Origin: Anaspis maculata
Taxonomy: Eukaryota > Arthropoda > Insecta > Coleoptera > Scraptiidae
Direction of reading: 5' to 3'
Assembly: GCA_949128115.1 (NCBI GenBank)
Contig: OX421963.1
Coordinates: 87,925,602 to 87,989,601 of the forward strand
DNA: 64,000 bases
The notes beneath the pieces were generated by a model. It saw only the letters and a list, made by a program, of their open reading frames with translations, was not told where the DNA came from and ran no database searches. Each line of letters opens with the position of its first letter. Position 1 is the first letter of the stretch. Both the position numbers and the translations under genes were made by a program. Below, piece after piece: positions 20,901 to 27,308 of this stretch.

Positions 20901-21450
20901 GTAGTGCCTCCTCCAATAATTCGGCAGATGTTTCACAGTTTAAACTTGGTGGAAAGTAGAAAATACCTAAAACAAACATATATTCATTGTCATGAACCAA
21001 AATAATAATCCAATACTCTTTGTTGTCCAGTATAGAGAAAGAAGGGAAATTCTTTTTATTTATCAGAACTGATATGCCACCACTCGGTCTACCTACACCA
21101 GTAGATTTTTTTGCATAACTAAATACAGCAGCAAAATCATTATCAAGTTTTTGTTGGCAAAAAATGAAAGATTCTTTATAGATCCAGGTTTCAACAAAAG
21201 CAACAATGTCAAAATTCAAAATAAAGTCCATGTCTGATGAGTCCAGATTAAGGACATTTTTGATGCCATTAACGTTCCAGAATATTATATTCGAGGTGAC
21301 CGGGCGCAGCGTGTATGAAAAAGGTTGCTCGATTTCGTTCGATATCAGTGGAGAGGTGTTATGATGGTAATTCTCAGGCGTGTTTATGTTTATATGCGGT
21401 GCGTTCTTCAACTGGTGCGGCTCTTCTTTTCTCTTTTTCGGTGGTGATTG
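17959..21450 (-). CDS. LINE ORF2: endonuclease-reverse transcriptase
   Basis: The frame is open from directly after the ORF1 TAG (21451-21453) to a stop at 17959. Counting from a TTG codon at 21411, it encodes 1150 residues. APE endonuclease motifs are FWNVNGIKN (about 44-52), VETW (Glu 74), LAGDFNARIG (Asp 185, Asn 187) and NSDHFP (about 283-288). RT motifs are GPD and YRRIALCN, SGFRRARSCIDNIF, CFIDFRSAFDSVEHS, GVLQGDPLSPLFFSLF and the catalytic YADD at 748-751. A C-terminal CPFC...H...C motif starts near 1078. The first ATG (residue 61) lies after the Asn-containing first endonuclease motif, so an ATG start would lose it. Translation by readthrough from ORF1 or non-AUG initiation is therefore inferred. 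No internal stops: possibly active. Confidence 0.92.
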   Translation of the reverse strand, partial: QSPPKKRKEEPHQLKNAPHININTPENYHHNTSPLISNEIEQPFSYTLRPVTSNIIFWNVNGIKNVLNLDSSDMDFILNFDIVAFVETWIYKESFIFCQQKLDNDFAAVFSYAKKSTGVGRPSGGISVLINKKNFPSFSILDNKEYWIIILVHDNEYMFVLGIFYFPPSLNCETSAELLEEALQRVTDRDVPVFLAGDFNARIGYGNQMEEGTMEGNGFSNSRTTADKTHNQRGKEFLDILTGKGFFVLNGRSPSDSPAGYTFVSKNGKSVVDLCWSNMEGQILLQDFLVTDKLFNSDHFPCCISLSHGSRWQAPLISSKGDPVENYSVKFIWREDFKGRYVAALNSINIIQNSSVEEHRNTFIENVRNAACNSGMLKVTHRGTRTSNNSHSKPWFDRPCREAKKTAKTKLKLCKKNGFQDSFLTEYIDAKKSFKTTVQIRKNNYYSSRRQALSNVKDASEFWRTVRSFNRTPRVNPIAPSVWETHIASLYFRPNSPIDTFFDASHPFLDDPITLSELNVCLSHLKNGKASGPDMISNEFLKALPLEHRRSLLLLFNDIINREFIPTGWNDCIFSMIYKKGNTQDPVNYRRIALCNTIPKLFSQIFFLRLNAWAEEKELIPESQSGFRRARSCIDNIFVLTSIIQLHLRLRKRKVYVCFIDFRSAFDSVEHSLLWEKLYLLGISGKFVRVFSRAYGDAFVRVRTGAGLTDKIKITTGVLQGDPLSPLFFSLFIGELESYMRGLGFGGLNIDGIVDVIALMYADDIAIFADSPVDLQNKLKAIEQFSARLHLTVNTDKTKVMIFSKGPPQYNDNYFYGSQKLEIVSKFTYLGVPFSSSGLFLKAQGHFNSKATVAIGSVFKILTGGKSDSWQTKIKLFQSLVKTTLLYASEVWSLRHIENLEKVQVKFIKSLLHLPATTPNSFVRFEADLNHMELDVIKSSLRWWYKVQKMPSSRLPKLCLNRLKNLDSSPTNNIKYNWFTQFRNLLQNNNITHLLNNDSLFTQSDITEILDICTLHLKTKDKNNAITSPYSRIYRSILRNTVHSMNHNHYLALHIPINRIRLISQIKLGYHAKLRLYINKTKLVIDQDEPCPFCNTGLVHDLFHLFCTCPILAQPRSHWLLGQLTGITYENFHSVFTNLDKEKINNIYNFVSAVTKFAALIEE

Positions 21451-21453
21451 CTA
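21442..21453 (-). promoter_or_regulatory. Candidate stop-codon readthrough site, TAG CAA TCA
   Basis: The ORF1 stop TAG (21451-21453) is followed by CAA TCA CCA, matching the UAG-CAR-YYA context known from tobamovirus-type readthrough. The downstream 13 codons to the TTG at 21411 are all sense and encode QSPPKKRKEEPHQ, with a KKRK patch like a monopartite nuclear localisation signal. ORF2 would then be made as an ORF1-ORF2 fusion. The alternative is that TAG is a mutated CAG in an originally single frame. Confidence 0.55.
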
Positions 21454-22458
21454 CGCTGATGCTGAATTATATGTGGTGTTTTTTCGTAGAATTTCCGTGT
21501 GTTTGATATAGCATGGGCATTGGCGATCGTTTGCTGCATGTATTCTCTGTCTCTGGGGGAATCCTGAGCGCCGACAGTTGATACAGTCGAAATCTTGTGC
21601 GTCGCAGGTCGCCGCTCTGTGATCGCCGCCGCAGCGGTGGCATGTTTCCTTTTCTTGTTTGCAATATTTGCTGACATGATTGAACAGACAACATCTGAAA
21701 CACATCGCCACTGATAGTTGTTCTTTGATGTAAATATTCGTCAAATTAATGACGATAGTTTGCTTCTTCAGTAGGAGTTTTGCAAATTCTGGTTCGGCTT
21801 CGAAAGTCCAGTCTTTTCTTGTTTGATTTCGGCATGGTTTCGCTATCACATATTTGAGTTTCTTTTTTATTTCTGCTTCATCAGTTATTCTGGCAATATC
21901 TTCGTTTTGTTTGATGATGTCTTCGTAAATATCTTCAAGTGGGATTTCGTTTTGTAGTCCGCATAGTGTAATTGTCGGGTTTCTTGGTTTCTTTTCTGCT
22001 ACTTCGATGTCTTGCTCCTTATTAATTTCTTCGATTAGTTTATTTTTTTGTTGTTCTGATTTTGCGATTATCAACATCTTATCTGTGCTCATTTTTATTA
22101 TATTCTTTACGCCTCCGTCTATGTCTTGCGGTTTCAGCTTTTTTCCAACTTGGGTCCATCTTTTGGAGATGTCTTGGCCGTCTTTTGTTTTAATGATTAC
22201 CTCGTTTGATTTTGTTGTTTGAGGTGGTGTTGTCCATGGTTTCAGGGCTTCTTTGACTTGAGGGCTCGTTATTTCCGGATATGTTTTCATTGTTTCAGCG
22301 TACGTTGCTTGTCTCGGAGGTTGTTGTTGGCGGCGTTGTGCTCTGGTCGTTTGTAGCTCTAATTTTTGTTCTATCATTTTGTGTTTCAATTTGAGATCCA
22401 GATTTTGTTGGATGAGCTTCATTTTTTCGATGCGGGTGCGATAGACTCGTCTCTCCAT
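21451..22458 (-). CDS. LINE ORF1: gag-like nucleic-acid-binding protein
   Basis: From the ATG at 22456-22458 this gives 335 residues. An N-terminal basic helical stretch (RIEKMKLIQQNLDLKLKH) could form a coiled coil. It is followed by a Q-rich linker, a middle region, and zinc knuckles at about residues 253-300: CX2CX4HX4C (CFRCCLFNHVSKYC), CX2CX3HX4C (CHRCGGDHRAATC) and a partial third CINC motif. Such ORF1 proteins bind LINE RNA in the cytoplasm and form the RNP. The frame stays open upstream to 22572, but those 38 codons have no ATG and run into the repeat terminus, where GTG ATC ACC CTG TAT lies, so I do not use them. The stop is TAG followed by CAA TCA, in frame with ORF2. Confidence 0.82.
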   Translation of the reverse strand: MERRVYRTRIEKMKLIQQNLDLKLKHKMIEQKLELQTTRAQRRQQQPPRQATYAETMKTYPEITSPQVKEALKPWTTPPQTTKSNEVIIKTKDGQDISKRWTQVGKKLKPQDIDGGVKNIIKMSTDKMLIIAKSEQQKNKLIEEINKEQDIEVAEKKPRNPTITLCGLQNEIPLEDIYEDIIKQNEDIARITDEAEIKKKLKYVIAKPCRNQTRKDWTFEAEPEFAKLLLKKQTIVINLTNIYIKEQLSVAMCFRCCLFNHVSKYCKQEKETCHRCGGDHRAATCDAQDFDCINCRRSGFPQRQRIHAANDRQCPCYIKHTEILRKNTTYNSASA

Positions 22459-22540
22459 TTTTCGACTGACGTCATATATTTGTAAAATGGCGTCAGTGGT
22501 TTTGATTTGCTCCTCTTTTTCGAAAATTATTCGTAATGTA

Positions 22541-22690
22541 TACAGGGTGATCACGCTAGAATTCTCCCCCACCCCTCCTACTAGAGGCGTCTCCTTTGGA
22601 ATAAGTTGGAGGGGGAAAAAACTTCTCTTGAACTATTTTTTCTGTACATTTCAAAACTGAAGACTCTACAACCTATAATATACAGGGTGT
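22541..22690 (+). repeat. Repeat between two TATACAGGGTG motifs
   Basis: TATACAGGGTGATCAC begins at 22538 and TATACAGGGTGTCGCGG at about 22679, both in plus orientation and about 140 bp apart. This spacing and motif order resemble 17076-17225. GGAGGGGGAAAAAACTTCTC at about 22607 may align with CAGGGGGAGAAATTTTTCG at 17131. It marks the 5' boundary of the LINE. Confidence 0.45.
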
Positions 22691-23229
22691 CGCGGAGAAA
22701 TTCTTTTGTTATTGCAACACTCTGCATTTTTGAATTGCAATTGATGTAGTTTTTTATTCTGAATGCAATATACATATATCATAGTGATAAGTAATTTTTG
22801 AAGTCAAGTTGCCAAAAAATTCACAAAAATCCCATTATGCTGACCTAAAACTCAATTTCATTTGGCGAAACTATTTTATATCAATGGCGTTGGACAAAAT
22901 TATTCCAAACGGGAAACCTTCAGTGGGGGCGGAGGTTCTCGCGTGATCACCAACAAATAAGAAAAAACAAGGTAGGAGAATCTAAACAATCGCCTAGGTG
23001 TTCCCACATACGGACGTAAGTTGAGTTGCGCCAGTATGTCAGATCCAGCTTTATCTGAGTTGAGATACGCCATTCTCAAAATTTTGCATAGAAGTCAAAC
23101 TAGATGAAATAAAAATAAGCCACTGGGGTAGATGTGTAGTTCACATCTGACTTAGTGAGCAGCCGGCTTATCTCAGATTCCCCTTTTTTGAGATACGTCA
23201 CTATGTCAGGAGGGCGACGATATACAGAG

Positions 23230-24000
23230 GTGCTCATTTTCAAACTTCCCACCTCAAATTTGTTGCCACCCATTTATTTCCCAGGAAAACGCCGAAACAG
23301 GTCAATTTTTATTTTGAGAAGGACCTCTAGGACACGTATTGTCGAATTTTGATCTTGAAACCCTTCGCCCTACCCTACTCCGAAATTTTGAATACCATTA
23401 CCTATCTTGTGAAGCATCAAATTAAAGGTGATGGATTTCTCTTCTTGCCAAACATATTTTTGAAAATTTCAAACCCATCCCTTATTGACTGTTCTGAGGA
23501 GGCTGGTTCGTGAGAGCCATTAGGCGTTGCTGCGCTTGCGACTAAAATTAAAACTTGCGGCTAAATAAGCTGACTGAACGCACCTTTAGCCCATCAAAGT
23601 AGGGTAGAGTGGGGAGAAAGGGGTTGGAAATAAAAATGTGGCAAAACGTGTTTCAGATATTTTTTCGAAATAAAAATAACCTGTTTTTGCTGGAAAATCT
23701 ATTCGCAGGAATCGGAAGCTACTAGGGGGAAGTCGTCCTTTTATTAACAACATGATCATTTTGAGAAGGATTCGGGAAGTGGTCTAGAAAAAATCAAAAT
23801 ATGCTTGTCAGAATTAGAGAAATCAAGAGAGAGTAAGAAATTTCAAAGTACGGTGAAGTGGGGGTGAAAGGGTTGAAGATAAAAAATCGGCAATACGTGT
23901 CTTGGAGGTCTCTATCAAAATAGAAATCGACTTGTTCCGGCGTTTTCCTGGAAAAAAATTTGGTGGCAAAAATGGGAAGTTCGAAAATTAACATATTATA
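23230..24000. mobile_element. Diverged foldback element, relative of 6292-7382
   Basis: The left arm (about 23236-23480) and right arm (about 23815-23995) are inverted: AACTTCCCA..TTTGTTGCCACC against GGTGGCAAAAATGGGAAGTT, and GGAAAACGCCG with ACACGTATTG. The arm text ACAGGTCAATTTTTAT...CTTGAAACCCTTCGCCC...CCGAAATTTTGAATA...AATTAAAGG follows the same order as the arm of the 6292-7382 element at lower identity. No ORF. Confidence 0.6.
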
Positions 24001-24522
24001 TGACACACGTATATGATCATGATTAAATATCGATTAATATTACTGGGACTCAAAAGAACAAACCGCATCATTTCCAATATTCAAATGAAATATGTCAAAA
24101 AAATTCAAGTTTTTCAGAAACACTAGGTCGTGAAACGCGCGCCTGAATTTCAAATTATAAAATCTTGATATCTACGAAAGAATCTTTAAATTATAAAATC
24201 TCGGTATTAGAAATAATCAAGCTCAAGTAGAAAACATAATGATGTGCAGTAAGAAAAAAATATCCAAATAATAATAATAAATCGAATGATAATTCAAGCT
24301 CGAGCCTGTAACATGAAATTCCGATCCCGAATAAGCACCAGAGTTAACGATTACGAGCGACTTGAGTTCCTTGCGAGAGCACGTTCTATGACACAGCGTT
24401 TGGCGAAATAGTGAGATGACCGCTCGTATACCTAATGCGAAAGAAAGAAATGACCGATAGCGTTTACTGCGCATTTACAATGACGGGACATATGTGTTTG
24501 ATATGTTACAATGACTGTACAC

Positions 24523-24664
24523 TGCAAGATAGGTATAGAAAATTTTGGTGTCCAAATTTGAATTCTACGGGAAAATTGTTATGAAAATTGTTTTTTCCTG
24601 CCAATTATCCCAACAAGGGAAATTCTAACAGGGGGGGGGGGGACTCTCGCTGGATCACCTGTAA
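24523..24664 (-). repeat. Flanking repeat, right copy (inverse of 17076-17225)
   Basis: Contains AGAAAATTTTGGTGTCCAAA, TTTGAATTCTACGGGAAAA and GACTCTCGCTGGATCACCTG, the inverse of the left copy. A 12-base G run at 24631-24642 sits where the left copy has CCCTCC. Together the two copies put the LINE inside a roughly 7.4 kb interval bounded by inverted repeats. Confidence 0.6.
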
Positions 24665-25123
24665 AGGGTGTTTATGTATAAGCCCGCAACACATCTCTAG
24701 ATTTGGCACTAAGAAGTTATGCAACCAGATATACACTGCAGTTATGCGAGTTATAACTTTCTTGGAAAGCATTGCTGGGCATATTGTGCTACACTGATAA
24801 AAACTGTCTTCTAGTGAGCATGTAAGCCAAAGAACTCGACATGAACTCGAAACTCGACTGTGAATTTTGTACTCACATGTTATCAGATAAGTGTCTGTAG
24901 GGTATATTTGTTCTATTTCTTCAAAAAGAGCGTTTGAATTTGCGAATGTTACGCCAGCGAAAAACAGATAAATCATGACGTTTCTGTCAAAACTTCACAG
25001 CCTACATCTCTAAACATCAATTTGTTTTGATAATTATTCTAGTGTGTTTCGTTCCTCCTCAGCCTTTTGCTTTGAAATAAGCATGTTTTTTTTTTAAATA
25101 TCGAATTCAAAATCAATCACTGT

Positions 25124-25225
25124 CGGCCACGACGGAGCGGTCGTGGCCGAGTGGTATGGGTGATGGCAAGCTGACCCACTAGCAGCTAATAGCTGAATGT
25201 CGCCTTGTTGAATGAATCCATTAAA
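25124..25225 (+). repeat. tRNA-like SINE head or tRNA pseudogene with an upstream hairpin
   Basis: From 25137 the sequence GCGGTCGTGGCCGAGTGG resembles the 5' half of a class II (Ser-like) tRNA, and TGGCCGAGTGG fits the Pol III A-box pattern TRGCNNAGYNGG. GATGGCAAGCT follows like a D-arm and anticodon stem, but the anticodon arm and T-arm do not fold well. Only a weak B-box-like GTTGAATGAATCC lies near 25209. CGGCCACGAC (25124) and GTCGTGGCCG (25140) form a perfect 10-bp stem overlapping its start. I favour a decayed tRNA-derived SINE over a functional tRNA. Confidence 0.4.
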
Positions 25226-25295
25226 AAAAAGCGGAGAATATAGAAAAGGGTTCAATGTATACGTGCCTATGCAATTTGTTGCGTATATTTGCATT

Positions 25296-25874
25296 AACGT
25301 ATGGTCCAAGAGTTTTGGGAATTTTTTTGAAAGCTAATAACTTTTTTTGGATAGTTTTGATTTTGTTACTTGATATTGCAAAAACTAACATAATTTTTAA
25401 CAATACCAAATTCATAATCAACACATTGAAGATGGGCCATTATTTTTTATGGCTCTCAGTTTTCTTCTGCCATGTTCGGTCATTCTCTGGACAACAGCAG
25501 GAATTATTTCTCTGAGCTTCTGCCTCTCAATGTACCGCAAGCTTGACCAATATAAGATTTTTGGTAAGTACTGAGCCGGATAGTATACGACAAGAGATGG
25601 GAAGCTGCAAATGAAGACCAATTGCGGCGTCGCATTTTTCAATATCATTAGAGAATTTCGCATTGGAGAAATTGATACAGAGAATTATGGAACATGGCTG
25701 AAGAAAATTGAGATCCATCGAAGATAATGGTCTATTATCAATATGTTGAATATCAATTTGTTATTGTTATATATGATATTAGTTTTTGCAATATCAAGTT
25801 AAAAAATAAAGACTATTCAGAAAAAGTTATTAGCTTTGATTAATTTCTCAAAACTTTCGGACCATACGTTATTG
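25296..25874. mobile_element. Foldback repeat with about 138-bp arms
   Basis: The left arm 25296-25432 contains AACGTATGGTCC, AGAGTTTTGGGAA, AAAGCTAATAACTTTTT and ACTTGATATTGCAAAAACTA. The right arm 25735-25874 carries their inverse, ending CGGACCATACGTT. The spacer of about 300 bp has no recognised gene. Confidence 0.65.
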
Positions 25875-26820
25875 TTTGAAAAAGAACGTTTGAGCTCACA
25901 AATGTCATACTGACAGGAAAAAGTGTGCTCTGGAGTTCTTGTCAAGTGTCAAAACACCAGCGCCTACATTGATACTGTTTGTTGGCCTGACAACTGAATT
26001 GAGGGTTTCTAGTTCACTTCAAAATTTGTTACGTGATTCGCTTGATAAAATTTCAGATTCAAGCTGTAGAAATGCTTGTGTTCATCATAATTATCCTGGA
26101 AAAGAACGTTTGGGTTAACAAAAACGCCTTGTCAGCAAAAACACTGGTACATCTTATGAATATTTCTGACGTTCCTGTCAAAACTACACCGCTTATGTAT
26201 TTAAAATTGACAAAAGGCTACCAGACAAAAAAAAAATAAAAGAAATTTATTATGATTCAGGGCGGAAACCGCAGCGCAATATCTCAATCTCTCTAAGTGC
26301 TTTAACAAAATTCACTGGTTACGTGAATTTTTCCGCATGTCTTGAAATGGACTTCCAAATATCGAATTTGTGAGGCTCTTGGCGCCTAAAGCCAAGACTG
26401 AAACAAGTGTAAATGTGGTTCATTTTCATAAAAAAAAGCTTGAATTTATAAATGTCATGCCAGCAGCCTCCAGCAGTGATAATTTATGACGTTCCTGTCA
26501 AAGTTCCAGCGCCCACATTGATACATGTCGGTGCAAGGAAGTGAGGGTGTGACAACAATTCTGAATAATTATGATATTTCTGTTAACGCTTCGGAGCGCC
26601 TACCAAGATACACATTTTGGCTTGAGAATTCAGTCGTTTTGTTTCGTGTTGTGGACTTCGACTTTTGTTTTCTTGAACTCCTATCATTCAAACAGTGATA
26701 CGAAGTTTTTTTCCCCACCAAATGTGATTATACATTATACTGATTTATTCCATTTATTGTAGAAATATGCATCCTAGCATTTAGATAATTATGAACGCGC
26801 ACGATTGCTGCAAAAAAGGT

Positions 26821-26950
26821 TTGGTTTAGGACAGTGGGGGTGGTGTCGCATCCCAGTTTCTCGCATATGCTAAAGAGAACTACTCAGCCATTGAGCGTGT
26901 TGCTCTCGCCGTAGTTTTCGCTCGCCAGAAATTTTCCGCAGACTTATTCA
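26821..26950 (+). pseudogene. Ty3/gypsy retrotransposon RNase H fragment
   Basis: A plus-strand frame from about 26845 reads VASQFLAYAKENYSAIERV and continues [16 protein letters not shown]. This is the connection/RNase H region typical of Ty3/gypsy Pol (the ASR-L-xxExNYSxxExEALA pattern). Just upstream, after one frame change, GLG and VVSHP recall the GLGAVLS motif that follows the RNase H Asp. No other gypsy domain is adjacent. The fragment is only about 130 bp and lies about 80 bp from the donor side of the robo Ig2 exon. Confidence 0.6.
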
Positions 26951-27026
26951 GGAGGAGCTTTCGAAAGGAATTTTGTTGGTGGAATCGGGCTTAACATGAA
27001 ACTTGTAGGAAGTTGTGAGTACTCAC

Positions 27027-27308
27027 CGTGTACGGTCAGAGTGACGGTTGGCGTCTCCCTGGACCCGACCAGATTGTGGGCGACGCACTGGTAGCGTCCC
27101 TCGTCGTGCTGCCGCACGTCGTTTATCATCAAATTGCCGCCGTCCACGATGCGAATCCGTCGGTTGTCCACGTCCATTTCGTCGCCGTCCTTGCGCCACA
27201 GCAGGTTCGGCTCGGGGTGGCCCCGGGGCGCCCCGCACTGAAGCAGGGCCGTCTCCCCGGCGGCCACTCTCGTATCGGACGGCACGACTCGGAACTCGTC
27301 ACGCAACA
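27027..27308 (-). CDS. robo: Roundabout receptor exon: Ig2
   Basis: This exon encodes the second Ig domain of Robo, which with Ig1 forms the Slit-binding region. It begins [14 protein letters not shown], matching the VLRDDFR start of insect Robo Ig2. It then has [14 protein letters not shown] with the first cysteine and the family's PRGHPEP motif, [12 protein letters not shown] with the core Trp, [19 protein letters not shown] with the DEGxYxC motif, and NLVGSRE near the end. The acceptor AG is at 27309-27310 and the GTGAGT donor at 27021-27026. Both ends are phase 1 (282 bp). The Ig1 exon that precedes it was not found in the remaining 36.7 kb. Confidence 0.95.

Larger units (their letters stand above)
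17670..22540 (-). mobile_element. Apparently intact non-LTR retrotransposon (LINE), two ORFs
   Basis: On the minus strand the order is a short 5' leader, ORF1 (gag-like, zinc knuckles), an in-frame TAG, ORF2 (endonuclease, RT and C-terminal Cys-His motif), and a 3' UTR of about 250 bp ending in a TATCAT/ATTATC-type microsatellite near 17670-17705. The gag with CCHC knuckles plus an APE-type endonuclease and no RNase H fits the I/Jockey group, but the clade is unresolved. It lies in a robo intron in the same orientation as robo. The 5' edge coincides with a TATACAGGGTGATCAC repeat terminus at 22538, so the 5' end may be truncated or interrupted. No target duplication was found. Confidence 0.85.
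24927..26525 (+). repeat. Four dispersed copies of a roughly 100-bp repeat
   Basis: Similar segments occur at about 24927-25015, 25880-25985, 26098-26205 and 26432-26525. Each has AA(A)GA(G/A)CGTTTG or AAGCTTGAATTT, a piece such as AAATGTCATGCCAGCA, then GACGTT(C/T)CTGTCAAA and a CAGCGCC(T/C)ACATTGATA ending. Spacing is irregular and identity moderate. They look like a family of short noncoding repeats, or fragments of one older sequence separated by insertions. Confidence 0.5.

Noticed and set aside
22459..22572. Upstream extension of LINE ORF1 beginning at a GTG codon
   Set aside because: The extra 38 codons lack an ATG and their beginning is the reverse of a GGGTGATCAC repeat terminus; the ATG at 22458 is the better start.
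25137..25210. Functional tRNA gene
   Set aside because: Only the acceptor and D-arm region resemble a tRNA; the anticodon and T arms do not fold and the B-box is poor.
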